Below, one piece after another: positions 48,311-56,784 of a DNA stretch of 64,000 bases. Both the position numbers and the translations under genes were made by a program. Position 1 is the first letter of the stretch. Each line of letters starts with the position of its first letter. The notes beneath the pieces are model-generated. The model searched no databases. It was not told the DNA's origin and saw only the letters and a list, made by a program, of their open reading frames with translations. Source of the DNA: Massilia sp. erpn (GTDB lineage Bacteria > Pseudomonadota > Gammaproteobacteria > Burkholderiales > Burkholderiaceae_D); assembly GCF_024400215.1 (NCBI RefSeq), contig NZ_CP053748.1:3410001-3474000 (forward strand). The letters run 5' to 3'.

Positions 48311-49030
48311 ATGCAGCCATACATCCTGTATTACTGGCCGAGCATTCAAGGACGGGGTGAGTTCGTGCGGCTGGCGCTGGAGGAGGCGGGCGTGCCTTAC
48401 CGCGATGTCGCGCGCGAACCCAAGGGCATGCCGCAGATGCTGGCAGCGATCGATCCGGCGCAGGCCAAGCATGCCTCGTATGCGCCACCGGTGCTCAAGG
48501 CGGGTAGCCTGCTGATCGGCCAGACCGCGAATATCCTGCTGTACCTGGGCGCGCATCATGGCCTGGCGCCGCGCAGCGAGGCGGGCCGACTGTGGTGCAA
48601 CCAGCTGCAGCTGACGATCGCCGACATCGTCAACGAAGCGCACGACTGCCATCACCCGATCTCCACCAATCTGTATTACGAAGACCAGAAAAAGGAAGCC
48701 CAGCAGCGCGCCCGCGACTTTACTACCGCGCGCATCCCCAAGTACCTCGGCTATTTCGAGCAGGTCTTGCAGGACAATCCAGGCCGTGGCGGCTTCATGG
48801 CGGGATCGCGCCTGTCTTATGTGGACCTGTCGCTCTTCCAGCTGATGGCAGGCTTGGGCTACGCCTTTCCCAAGGCGATGGCAGGCCAGCAAGCCGCCTG
48901 GCCCGGCCTGCTGGCCTTGCGCGACAAGGTGGCATGCCGTCCGCGCATTGCCGCCTATCTCGCGTCCGCAAGGCGCTTGCCCTTCAGCGAAGAAGGTATT
49001 TTCCGGCACTACGCGGTACTTGATGCTTGA
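48311..49030 (+). CDS. Glutathione S-transferase
   Basis: A 239-residue enzyme conjugating glutathione to electrophiles. Thioredoxin-like domain at 1-85 (ILYYWPSIQGRGEFVRLALEEAGVPY, with a Tyr near position 7 as in sigma/alpha types, and the PPVLKAGSLLIGQTANILLYLG glutathione site), then an all-helical domain (SYVDLSLFQLMAGLGYAFPKA). A GGGGAGG ribosome site precedes ATG 48311, 10 bases after the LysR stop, so it is probably cotranscribed with the regulator. Confidence 0.92.
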   Translation: MQPYILYYWPSIQGRGEFVRLALEEAGVPYRDVAREPKGMPQMLAAIDPAQAKHASYAPPVLKAGSLLIGQTANILLYLGAHHGLAPRSEAGRLWCNQLQLTIADIVNEAHDCHHPISTNLYYEDQKKEAQQRARDFTTARIPKYLGYFEQVLQDNPGRGGFMAGSRLSYVDLSLFQLMAGLGYAFPKAMAGQQAAWPGLLALRDKVACRPRIAAYLASARRLPFSEEGIFRHYAVLDA

Positions 49031-49112
49031 GAGTACTGCAAATTATATTTCTGAGGTACAATAAATTGCATTTATTCTATTTGTGCAATTAATGTAACTT
49101 TGGAGTATAACT

Positions 49113-50195
49113 ATGTCTCGATTTACGTTCGCAATTGGCGATCATACTTATCGCCTGGTTGAAGAGGCATTGGACTGGAGCGCCGCCAATGCCAACGCCA
49201 AACGCCTGGGAGGCCATCTGGCCACCATTACCTCCGCCGCTGAAAATACCGCGATCTATACGGCGGTGTCGAAACACCTCGTTTCCAACGGCCATGCTGG
49301 CGCGCCGGTCAGTGCGGATGGCGGCGATGCCTCTTACCTGTGGCTGGGCTTGAATGATATCGCCAGCGAAAATAACTGGGAGTGGAGCGACGGCACAGCT
49401 TTCTCGTACAGTAACTGGGGCCATGGTAAATGGGGCAGCGAGCCTGATAACAGCGGCGACCAGGACGCGGTCGGCATGGGGCTGGAAGCCTGGCCCGCAC
49501 CCGATGGCGGATTGGGCGTTGCCGGCCAATGGAATGATGTGAGCCAATATGGCCGCCTGTGGTCCATCGTGGAATATGAGCCATTTGCCAAAGTCACGGG
49601 TAGCGCGAACAACGATACGCTGGCGCCGACGGCTGCCAACAACAACATCGATGGCGGCGCCGGACTGGATACGCTGGGGCTGCAAGGCCTGCGCGCTGCG
49701 TACACGATTAACCGTAGCGACGCGGGTTTCAGCCTGGTCAGCGATGACGGTATTTTCAATCTGAGCAGTGTTGAGCGCGTGAAGTTCAAGGACGCCAATA
49801 TTGCCCTGGATATTGAGGGTAATGCGGGGAATATCTATCGCTTGTATCAGGCGGCATATAACCGCGTGCCTGACAAGGAAGGACTCGGTTTCTGGATGTC
49901 GTATATGGATAAGGGCATGACGATTGAGGAAGTCGGTAAATTCTTCATGTCGTCGCCGGAGGCGGTCCGCCTGTATGGCGAGAATCCGAGCCACGAGGAG
50001 CTGGTGAACAGGCTGTATGACAATGTGCTGCATCGTGCGCCTGAACCGGATGGCAAAAAGTTTTGGCTGGACGCGCTGAAAAATGGCACCACGGCGGCAC
50101 AGGCATTGAATTTCTTTGCTGACGGTCATGAAAACCGTGGCGCTCTGGCCGAGATTGTCGCCAAGGGGATTGAATATATCCCTTACGGCGGTTAA
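49113..50195 (+). CDS. C-type lectin fold plus DUF4214 protein
   Basis: A 360-residue protein with no signal peptide. Residues 1-155 are a C-type lectin-like domain (YRLVEEALDWSAANANAKRLGGHLATITSAAENTAIY, LGLNDIASENNWEWSDGTAFSYSNWG, WNDVSQYGRLWSIVEYE). A degenerate RTX-like stretch (NNNIDGGAGLDTLGLQG) follows, then a DUF4214 region with two copies (IYRLYQAAYNRVPDKEGLGFWMS, LVNRLYDNVLHRAPEPDGKKFW). This layout, with no signal peptide and an acidic pI, suggests a type I secretion substrate that binds surface or host glycans. No type I transporter is in the window. The upstream 82 bases are very AT-rich. Confidence 0.88.
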   Translation: MSRFTFAIGDHTYRLVEEALDWSAANANAKRLGGHLATITSAAENTAIYTAVSKHLVSNGHAGAPVSADGGDASYLWLGLNDIASENNWEWSDGTAFSYSNWGHGKWGSEPDNSGDQDAVGMGLEAWPAPDGGLGVAGQWNDVSQYGRLWSIVEYEPFAKVTGSANNDTLAPTAANNNIDGGAGLDTLGLQGLRAAYTINRSDAGFSLVSDDGIFNLSSVERVKFKDANIALDIEGNAGNIYRLYQAAYNRVPDKEGLGFWMSYMDKGMTIEEVGKFFMSSPEAVRLYGENPSHEELVNRLYDNVLHRAPEPDGKKFWLDALKNGTTAAQALNFFADGHENRGALAEIVAKGIEYIPYGG

Positions 50196-50240
50196 GGATG
50201 AAGCCGGTATGGCGCGCGCGCTCCATACCGGCACATTGCT

Positions 50241-50441
50241 TTAGATTGCAGCGCTAACGGGGTAGCCGGCTTGCACGATGGCCGCCTTCACCTCGTCCAG
50301 CGAGGCGCTGCTGTCCACCATCACTTTTTTGTTGGCCAGGTCGATTTCCACGCCGGCCGTCATGTCCAGCGCGCGTACCGCATCGCTGACCTTGGCGATG
50401 CAATGGCCGCAGCTCATGTTTTCCACTTGCAGTTCATACAT
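50241..50441 (-). CDS. copZ: Copper chaperone CopZ
   Basis: A 66-residue heavy-metal-associated domain protein that carries Cu(I) to CopA. The motif NMSCGHCIAKVSDAVR has the Cys pair (MSCGHC) and a ferredoxin-like fold. I chose ATG 50441 (MYELQVENMSC) with an AAAGGAGC ribosome site; the frame extends to 50489 but would include the promoter. It has its own CueR-type promoter, and so joins copA-cueR in one regulon. Confidence 0.94.
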   Translation of the reverse strand: MYELQVENMSCGHCIAKVSDAVRALDMTAGVEIDLANKKVMVDSSASLDEVKAAIVQAGYPVSAAI

Positions 50442-50472
50442 TTGAAGCTCCTTTCGCAGGGTTGATGGCGCC

Positions 50473-50503
50473 ACTGTAAGCCTTCCCACTGAGGGAAGGT
50501 CAA
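50473..50503 (-). promoter_or_regulatory. CueR-type copper promoter of copZ
   Basis: On the minus strand TTGACC (50503-50498), a 19-base spacer and TACAGT (50478-50473). The spacer and -35 hold an ACCTTCCC...GGGAAGGC dyad. It is 31 bases upstream of the copZ ATG and matches the copA promoter. Confidence 0.9.
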
Positions 50504-50504
50504 G

Positions 50505-51383
50505 CTAGGCCTGCGAATTTATCCAGTCGGCGATTTCCTGGCCGATGCGCTGGGCGTGGTCTTCCTGCACATAGTGGCGCCCCGCACCCAGGTCCACCAG
50601 CCGGCAGTTATGCAGCGCGGCGGCATAGGCTTGCGCCACGGCGGGCGGCGTCAGCACGCCAGGCGCGCTTTGGAACAGCAGCTTGGGATAGGTGGAGGCG
50701 CGCAGGGCACGGTCGTTGGCCGCGATCAGTTCAAAGACATCGGCCGGTTCGCCCGCGACCGGCAACTGGCGCGGCAAGGCCAGTATCGGGCGGCGCGACT
50801 CGGGTGTGGGGAAGGGCGCGCGGTAGGCCGCCATTTCCTCTTCATCCAGCTGGCGGATCACGGAACTGGGCAGCACTTTTTCGATGAAGACGTTCTGCTC
50901 CAGGATCAGCGCCTCGCCTTCGCCCGGTGTGCGGAATTGGCGGAACAGCTGCCGCACCTGGGGCTGCGGATGGAAGTCCTCCCAGGAGGATATGGGCCGC
51001 ATGAATTCCATGAAGGCCAGCCCCAGCACGCGCTGCGGATGGCGGGCGGCGAAGTGGAAGGCCAGCGCGCTGCCCCAGTCCTGCGCCACCAGATAAAAGC
51101 GCTGCAGTCCCATTTTTTCGATAAAGGCATCCAGATAGCGCGCCTGGTCTTGAAAACTGTAGGCGATGTCCGGCTTGCCAGACGCACCAAAGCCGATCAG
51201 GTCGGGCGCCACGCACCAGCGGCCCGGCGCCACCTCGGGCATGATGTCGCGCCAGATATGGGAGGAGGAGGGGTTCCCGTGCAAGAACAGCACCGGTGTG
51301 TCGCCGGCCCTGCCCAGCGCGCGGTAAGCCATGCTCGAATCCAGTACCGGCAGCGATGCCCTGATCCATTCGCGTATTTCCAT
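50505..51383 (-). CDS. dhaA: Haloalkane dehalogenase (HLD-II/DhaA-like)
   Basis: Alpha/beta-hydrolase of 292 residues that would hydrolyse carbon-halogen bonds of haloalkanes. The catalytic set is complete: nucleophile Asp102 with halide-binding Trp103 (VAQDWGSALAFH), Asn37 (LFLHGNPSSSHIWR), Glu126 (FMEFMRPI) and His270 (GAGRHYVQEDH). The WGS...MEFMRP, NVFIEKVLPSSVIRQL and PVAGEPADV blocks match the DhaA subgroup closely. A GGAGGCCTC ribosome site precedes ATG 51383. It is divergent from the DUF4349 lipoprotein gene. No haloacid or alcohol oxidation genes adjoin, so a role in defence or signalling chemistry is also possible. Confidence 0.92.
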   Translation of the reverse strand: MEIREWIRASLPVLDSSMAYRALGRAGDTPVLFLHGNPSSSHIWRDIMPEVAPGRWCVAPDLIGFGASGKPDIAYSFQDQARYLDAFIEKMGLQRFYLVAQDWGSALAFHFAARHPQRVLGLAFMEFMRPISSWEDFHPQPQVRQLFRQFRTPGEGEALILEQNVFIEKVLPSSVIRQLDEEEMAAYRAPFPTPESRRPILALPRQLPVAGEPADVFELIAANDRALRASTYPKLLFQSAPGVLTPPAVAQAYAAALHNCRLVDLGAGRHYVQEDHAQRIGQEIADWINSQA

Positions 51384-51527
51384 TTGAGGCCTCCTTGGGT
51401 TAGCGATGCTTTTGGGGTATTTTAGCTGCTTTTGCGCGCAATTTTGCTTATATGTTAACAGTTCATTGGGGGCGCGGAGGGGCAGGCGATTGCTGCTATG
51501 ATTTGTTTTTCATTCAAGGATTCTGCT

Positions 51528-52307
51528 GTGAAACGTTTTATTTTGATGGCGGCGCTGCTGGCGCTGCTGAGCGCCTGCTCCTCGAAACAGGAGGCGGGCG
51601 GCGCGCAAGGCGGCGCGGCCAGCGCGAGCCAGCCGCGCGGCAAGCACCTGGCTTATGAACACAGCATCGCCGTCGATGCCGCCGAAGACGCGGTCAAGCC
51701 ACTGATGGACAAGCTGGTTGCCGCCTGCAATGCCGAGGCGCAGCAAGGCTGCGTGCTGCTCGACGCCAGTCTGGATACGGGGCGCGACAAGCAGGCCCAT
51801 ATCCGCATGCGCGCCAAGCCGGAAGCCGTGGCGCGCCTGAGCGCCCTGGCCACGGCCGGCGGCACGGTGGCGCGCCAGGAGACGCGGGCCGAAGATCTGG
51901 CCCGTCCCATCGCCGACAGCGAAAAGCGCCTGGCCATGCTGCGCTCCTACCAGCGCAAGCTGGAAGACCTGGAAAGCCGCTCGGCCAATAACGCCGACAA
52001 TCTGATCAAGGTATCGAAAGAGCTGGCCGCCGTGCAATCGGAACTGGAGCAGGCCAGCGGCGAGAACGCGCGCCTGCTGGAGCGCGTCAACCTCGATGTG
52101 CTGAGCGTCGCCATCTACTCGCAGCGCAGCCGCTCCTTCTGGTCGCCCATCGCCCGCGCCTGCGACGAATTTGTCGGCAACCTCTCGCAAGGCATCGCCA
52201 GCGCGGTGGTGGGCCTGGCCTACATCATTCCCTGGAGCCTGATCCTGCTGGCGCTGTTCTTCGGCGGCCGCAAGCTGTGGCGCCGCGCGAAAAGCAGGCG
52301 CGCATGA
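51528..52307 (+). CDS. DUF4349 lipoprotein
   Basis: A 259-residue envelope protein. The start is GTG 51528 after a CAAGGA ribosome site, giving a lipoprotein signal (KRFILMAALLALLSAC, Cys17). The middle holds a helical region with predicted coiled coil (AEDLARPIADSEKRLAMLRSYQRKLEDLESR...AAVQSELEQASGENARLLERVNLD), the DUF4349 core, and the end has one membrane segment (VVGLAYIIPWSLILLALFFGGRKLWRR). Function is unknown; DUF4349 proteins bridge membrane and periplasm. It converges on phoH, with a terminator over its stop. Confidence 0.85.
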   Translation: MKRFILMAALLALLSACSSKQEAGGAQGGAASASQPRGKHLAYEHSIAVDAAEDAVKPLMDKLVAACNAEAQQGCVLLDASLDTGRDKQAHIRMRAKPEAVARLSALATAGGTVARQETRAEDLARPIADSEKRLAMLRSYQRKLEDLESRSANNADNLIKVSKELAAVQSELEQASGENARLLERVNLDVLSVAIYSQRSRSFWSPIARACDEFVGNLSQGIASAVVGLAYIIPWSLILLALFFGGRKLWRRAKSRRA

Positions 52308-52309
52308 AA

Positions 52310-52332
52310 AAGCCCCGCACTTGGCGGGGCTT
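52310..52332 (-). terminator. Terminator of the PhoH-family gene
   Basis: AAGCCCCGC and GCGGGGCTT pair around a 5-base loop; on the minus strand the stem is followed by a TTTTT run. It lies just after the DUF4349 stop. Confidence 0.8.
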
Positions 52333-52352
52333 GCAGATGCAGCGGGCGGCGC

Positions 52353-54161
52353 TTACAGCACGTCGCTCGCGTGGTCGGCCAGGCGTGAACGCTCGCCGCG
52401 CGCCAGGGTGACGTGGCCGCTGTGCGACCAGCCTTTGAAGCGGTCCACTACGTAGGTCAGGCCGCTCGAACCCTCGGTCAGGTAAGGCGTGTCGATCTGC
52501 GCGATATTGCCCAGGCAGAGGATCTTGGTGCCGGGACCGGCGCGCGTCACCAGGGTCTTGACCTGCTTCGGCGTCAGATTCTGCGCCTCGTCGATGATCA
52601 GGAACTTGTTGACGAAGGTGCGGCCGCGCATGAAGTTGAGCGACTTGATCTTGATGCGCGAACGGATCAGATCCTGGGTCGCGGCACGGCCCCATTCGCC
52701 GCCTTCGCCGTCGGACTTGTTGAGCACTTCGAGGTTGTCGTCGAAAGCGCCCATCCATGGCGACATCTTCTCTTCCTCGGTGCCGGGCAGGAAGCCGATA
52801 TCTTCGCCCACCGGTACCGTGACGCGGGTGACGATGATCTCGTTATACAGCTTGGTTTCCAGCACCTGCGCCAGGCCGGCGGCCAGGGCCAGCAGGGTCT
52901 TGCCGGTACCGGCCTGGCCCAGCAGAGTGACGAAATCGCACTCGGGATTCATCAACAGATTCAGCGCGAAGTTCTGCTCGCGGTTGCGCGCGGTCACGCC
53001 CCACACGCTGTTCTTGTTGTGGCTATAGTCGCGCAGGGTCTGCAGCACGGCGGTCTTGCCGTTGATCTGCTTGACCTGGCCGTAGAAAGGCGTTTCGCCG
53101 CTCTTCGGCTCCAGGAACACGAACTGGTTCACCAGCAGCGACGGCACGAACGGCCCGGTCACGCGGTAGAAGGTGGCGCTTTGGCCGTGCTTGTTCTCCT
53201 GCCACGACTCCATGTCCTTGCCATGCTTGTTCCAGAAATCGTCCGGCAGCTGGACGATGCCCGAGTACAGCAGGTCGGTGTCTTCCAGCACATGGTCGTT
53301 GAAGTAGTCCTCGGCCGGCAGACCGAGCGCGCGCGCCTTGATGCGCATATTGATGTCTTTCGACACCAGCACCACGGCGCGTCCCGGCTGCTCCGCTTCC
53401 AGCGAGCGCACCACGGCCAGGATCTGGTTGTCGGCCTTCCCTTGCGGCAGGCCTTCCGGCAGGTCGGCGACCTGCAGGCGGGTCTGGAAGTAGAGGCGGC
53501 CCTTGGCGTCCTTGTTGCCCAGCTTGGACAGCGGGATGCCTTGTTCGATGGCGCCGTCGTCGGTATTGGCGACCAGCGCGTCGAGGGTGCGCGAGACCTG
53601 GCGCGCATTGCGCGCCACCTCGGACATGCCCTTCTTGTGGTTGTCCAGCTCTTCCAGCGTCATCATCGGCAGATAGACGTCGTGCTCTTCGAAGCGGAAC
53701 AGCGAGGACGGGTCGTGCATCAGCACATTGGTGTCGAGTACGAACAGCTTGGTGATGCCGATCTGGTCGGCATGGCGGCTGGTGGACGACTTGAGCACCA
53801 CTTCCACCGGCTTGTGTTTGGCCGGATGCGGTGCTTCGGCCTTGAGTGGCGTGGCTTTGCCGCGCGCGGCCGGCGTGGCTTTGGCGCGGGCAGGAGCCGG
53901 CGCTTCGACCACGGGTGTGGCCGGCGCGACCAGGATGGCCGCCTTGCTCTTGCTGGTTTTCTTGGCCACGGCCGGTTCGGCCGCGGGCGTAACTGCTTTG
54001 GCTTTCACGGTTTTGGCAACCGCCTTGGTGGCCGCTTTCTTCGGCGCGGGCGCTGCTACTTCTTCGGCGGGGAAGGGGATCGGATTCGCTCCGCTCGCCT
54101 TCGGATAATCTTTGGCCAGCAGCAGGGTGGCTGGCTTGCTAGGCAGTTTTGGCAGTGGCAT
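52353..54161 (-). CDS. PIN-PhoH fusion protein (YlaK/PhoH2-like)
   Basis: A 602-residue RNA-acting ATPase. An N-terminal Ala/Lys/Pro-rich tail (1-130) precedes a PIN nuclease domain (about 135-320: KLFVLDTNVLMHDPSSLFRFEEHDVYLPMMTLEELDNHKKG, with acidic residues DTN and EELD) and a PhoH ATPase domain (about 400-602: Walker A LLGQAGTGKTLLALAAGL, Walker B FLIIDEAQNLTPKQVKTLVTRAG, CLGNIAQIDTPYLTEGSSGLTYVVDRFKGW). PhoH2-type proteins unwind and cleave RNA. The basic disordered tail is unusually long. It is transcribed alone on the minus strand. Confidence 0.94.
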   Translation of the reverse strand: MPLPKLPSKPATLLLAKDYPKASGANPIPFPAEEVAAPAPKKAATKAVAKTVKAKAVTPAAEPAVAKKTSKSKAAILVAPATPVVEAPAPARAKATPAARGKATPLKAEAPHPAKHKPVEVVLKSSTSRHADQIGITKLFVLDTNVLMHDPSSLFRFEEHDVYLPMMTLEELDNHKKGMSEVARNARQVSRTLDALVANTDDGAIEQGIPLSKLGNKDAKGRLYFQTRLQVADLPEGLPQGKADNQILAVVRSLEAEQPGRAVVLVSKDINMRIKARALGLPAEDYFNDHVLEDTDLLYSGIVQLPDDFWNKHGKDMESWQENKHGQSATFYRVTGPFVPSLLVNQFVFLEPKSGETPFYGQVKQINGKTAVLQTLRDYSHNKNSVWGVTARNREQNFALNLLMNPECDFVTLLGQAGTGKTLLALAAGLAQVLETKLYNEIIVTRVTVPVGEDIGFLPGTEEEKMSPWMGAFDDNLEVLNKSDGEGGEWGRAATQDLIRSRIKIKSLNFMRGRTFVNKFLIIDEAQNLTPKQVKTLVTRAGPGTKILCLGNIAQIDTPYLTEGSSGLTYVVDRFKGWSHSGHVTLARGERSRLADHASDVL

Positions 54162-54284
54162 CAGGATCTCAATCTGAAAAAGTTCCGCCCGCGCTTGGCC
54201 GCCACGGGGACGGAGCGCGGGATGGATGCGGTAAATCGGAATAATAAGGCTGCCTGCGGGCGCTGATCTGGCCCGTTAAACATA

Positions 54285-54311
54285 CCGGGTGGTGGCCCTG
54301 CGGCCACCGGG
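54285..54311. other. GC-rich hairpin between phoH and bcp
   Basis: In the 239-base gap upstream of the PhoH gene, GGTGGCC and GGCCACC pair around CTGC, with flanking ACCGGGT/ACCCGGT-type pairs. No T run follows on either strand, so it may be a weak terminator of bcp or a leader hairpin of phoH. Nothing else is evident in this gap. Confidence 0.4.
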
Positions 54312-54400
54312 TACAGTGAGAGGAAGAACTCTGTTGACTCAAAATGGTCTTTTATTTGCTGCGGTTTAGCACTCGTGCGGAGCCTGCAGCGCGCCCCTTA

Positions 54401-54871
54401 TCAAGCCTGGCTTGCCACAAATTCCAGCACTTCATCGACGTGACCTGGCACCTTCACGCCTCTCCATTCTTTCACTATTTTGCCGGTAGCGTCAATCACA
54501 AACGTGCTGCGCTCGATGCCGCGTACCTGCTTGCCATACATTTGTTTCAGCTTCATGACGCCGAACTGCTGGCATAAGGCTTCTTCCGGATCGGAGATCA
54601 GTTCGAAAGGCAGTTCCAGCTTGGCCTTGAAGTTCTCGTGCGAGCGCAGCGAATCGCGGCTGATGCCGTAGATCTCGGCGCCGGCCTTGGCGAACTGCTC
54701 GTGCAGGTCGCGGAAAGCCATGCTCTCGGTGGTGCAGCCCGGCGTATTGTCCTTCGGGTAGAAATACAGCACGGTGTATTGGGCCGGACGGCCGCTGAGC
54801 TGGAAGGTCTGGCCGCTGGTCATGGCAGCGGAAAAATCGGCTAAGGGGGCGAGGGTGGGGCGTTCAGCCAC
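54401..54871 (-). CDS. bcp: Thiol peroxidase Bcp/PrxQ
   Basis: A 156-residue peroxiredoxin that reduces hydrogen peroxide and organic peroxides with thioredoxin. The peroxidatic Cys46 is in YFYPKDNTPGCTTES. Position 51, where E. coli Bcp has its resolving Cys (CxxxxC), is Met here (CTTESM). The only other Cys is Cys100 (EEALCQQFGV), so it must be a 1-Cys type or use Cys100. The C-terminus STFVIDATGKIVKEWRGVKVPGHVDEVLEF is typical. It is 70 bases downstream of the Mth938-like gene on the same strand. Confidence 0.94.
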   Translation of the reverse strand: MAERPTLAPLADFSAAMTSGQTFQLSGRPAQYTVLYFYPKDNTPGCTTESMAFRDLHEQFAKAGAEIYGISRDSLRSHENFKAKLELPFELISDPEEALCQQFGVMKLKQMYGKQVRGIERSTFVIDATGKIVKEWRGVKVPGHVDEVLEFVASQA

Positions 54872-54941
54872 AGCGTTTCTCCTGGGCGGGGTGGTTGATG
54901 TTCTTGTTAGTGTTTTTATGTTGGGGCAACTCCAGCCGTTT

Positions 54942-55325
54942 TCAAGCAGCCGGTTTTTCGATGATCAGCGCGAGCATGGCCTTGCGCCCTTCACCCATCA
55001 GGATGTTATAGGTGCGGCAGGCGGCATTGGTGTCCATGCACTCGACGCCGATGCGGCGCTCGGTCAGGGGCGCGGTCAGTTTCGGATGCACGAAGCGCTG
55101 CCGCTCGCCGGTGCCGAGGATGACCACGTCGGGCGCGTCGGCCAGCATCTGCTCGAAGTGTTCCTGGCCCAGCTCCTCGAAGCGTGCCACATTCCAGGCG
55201 CGCGGCGCCGTTTCCGGCAGCACCAGCAGGCTGTAATCGAAAGGTTTGGCGTTGATTTCCACGCCGCCGGCGAAGTAGCCGGTCACGGTCTGGTATTGTT
55301 GGGTGCTGTTGGAATGGAGCTTCAT
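54942..55325 (-). CDS. Mth938-like domain protein
   Basis: A 127-residue protein of the Mth938-like (DUF498) family, whose eukaryotic member NDUFAF3 assists complex I assembly. Seen: GYFAGGVEINAKPFDYSLLVLPE, PDVVILGTGERQRFVHPKLTAPLTERRIGVECMDTNAACRTYNILMGEGRKAMLALI. It has one conserved Cys pair region (ECMDTNAAC). The bacterial role is not established. It is head-to-head with alaA. Confidence 0.9.
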   Translation of the reverse strand: MKLHSNSTQQYQTVTGYFAGGVEINAKPFDYSLLVLPETAPRAWNVARFEELGQEHFEQMLADAPDVVILGTGERQRFVHPKLTAPLTERRIGVECMDTNAACRTYNILMGEGRKAMLALIIEKPAA

Positions 55326-55514
55326 GGGGACTATTTCACGCCAGGCGGCGCGTATCTGTTCGCAAAAGAGCGCCTATTGTAACGTTTACCTTTTATTTAC
55401 GGACCCGGAAGGTTGATTAAATCAAGCGCTTTCGGCAGAATGGGTATTTTCGCAATGCAGCATCGGGCCGCGCGCCCGGCGCCATTGGGCCTCAGACGAG
55501 ATAGGGATGTGATT

Positions 55515-56738
55515 TTGCGACCGATTCAAAAATCGAACAAGCTGGCGGAAGTCTGTTATGAAATTCGTGGTCCGGTGCCGGAAAAGGCGCGCCAGATGGA
55601 GGAAGAGGGCCACAAGATCACCAAGCTGAATATCGGCAACCTGGCGGTGTTCGGCTTCGATCCGCCCGACGAAATCGTCCACGATATGATGGTCAACCTG
55701 CCCAATGCGGCCGGGTATACCGATTCCAAAGGCATGTTCGCGCCGCGCAAGGCCGTCATGCACTACACCCAGAGCAAGAACATCGCCGATGTCGGCATCG
55801 ACGACATCTACCTGGGCAATGGCGCCTCCGAGCTGATCGTGATGTCGATGAACGCGCTGCTCAACAACGGCGACGAAGTGCTGGTGCCGGCGCCCGACTA
55901 TCCGCTGTGGACGGCGGCGGTCAGCCTGTCCGGCGGCCGTCCGGTGCACTATATCTGCGACGAGCAGCAGGACTGGTTCCCCGACATCGAGGACATGCGC
56001 CGCAAGATCACCTCGAACACCAAGGCCATCGTCGTCATCAACCCCAACAACCCGACCGGGGCGCTGTACCCGGACGAGGTGCTGTTGCAGATCATCGAGC
56101 TGGCGCGCCAGCACCAGCTCATCATTTACGCCGACGAAATCTACGACAAGGTGCTGTACGACGGCAACCAGCACACCTCCATCGCCTCCCTGTGCGAGGA
56201 CGTGCTGTGCGTGACCTTCAACGGCCTGTCGAAGAACTACCGGTCCTGCGGCTACCGTGCCGGCTGGATGGTGGTATCGGGCGAAAAGAAGCATGCCAAA
56301 GACTATATCGAGGGCCTGAACATGCTGGCATCGATGCGTCTTTGCGCCAATGCACCGGGGCAGTTTGCCATCCAGACTGCACTCGGCGGCTACCAGAGCA
56401 TACAAGATTTGGTGGGGCCGGGCGGGCGCCTGCTCAAGCAACGCGATCTCGCTTACCAGCTGCTGACCGAGATTCCCGGCGTCAGCGTGGTCAAGCCGAA
56501 AGCGGCGCTGTACATGTTCCCGCGTCTCGATCCGAAGATCTACCCGATCGCGGATGACCAGCAGTTCGCTTACGACCTGCTGGCTGAAACAAAAGTCCTG
56601 ATCGTTCAAGGCACGGGTTTCAACTGGATCGCGCCGGACCACTTCCGCGTCGTGTTCCTGCCGAATACCGATGACATGAGCGACGCCTTCGGCCGCATCG
56701 CCCGCTTCCTGGACGGCTACCGAAAGCGACAGGGCTAA
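55515..56738 (+). CDS. alaA: Glutamate-pyruvate aminotransferase AlaA
   Basis: PLP aminotransferase of 407 residues that makes alanine from pyruvate and glutamate. It matches E. coli AlaA block for block: KSNKLAEVCYEIRGPV, KLNIGNLAVFGFDPPDEI, VPAPDYPLWTAAVSLSGG, INPNNPTGALY, YADEIYDKVLYD, the PLP lysine at K240 (NGLSKNYRSCG) and LNMLASMRLCANAPGQFAIQTALGGYQS. I take TTG 55515 (MRPIQKSNKL) with an AGGGA ribosome site 7 bases upstream; the open frame extends to 55413, but its extra 34 residues are not family-like. The 46-base gap to hom suggests one operon. Confidence 0.95.
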   Translation: MRPIQKSNKLAEVCYEIRGPVPEKARQMEEEGHKITKLNIGNLAVFGFDPPDEIVHDMMVNLPNAAGYTDSKGMFAPRKAVMHYTQSKNIADVGIDDIYLGNGASELIVMSMNALLNNGDEVLVPAPDYPLWTAAVSLSGGRPVHYICDEQQDWFPDIEDMRRKITSNTKAIVVINPNNPTGALYPDEVLLQIIELARQHQLIIYADEIYDKVLYDGNQHTSIASLCEDVLCVTFNGLSKNYRSCGYRAGWMVVSGEKKHAKDYIEGLNMLASMRLCANAPGQFAIQTALGGYQSIQDLVGPGGRLLKQRDLAYQLLTEIPGVSVVKPKAALYMFPRLDPKIYPIADDQQFAYDLLAETKVLIVQGTGFNWIAPDHFRVVFLPNTDDMSDAFGRIARFLDGYRKRQG

Positions 56739-56784
56739 CCGATCAACCGCGCCGGCCAGCCGGCGCCGTACTCAAACGAGATTT

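Noticed and set aside
49113..49580. C-type lectin fold as target of a diversity-generating retroelement
   Set aside because: No reverse transcriptase or template repeat is present in the window, and the lectin domain is N-terminal, not a C-terminal variable region.
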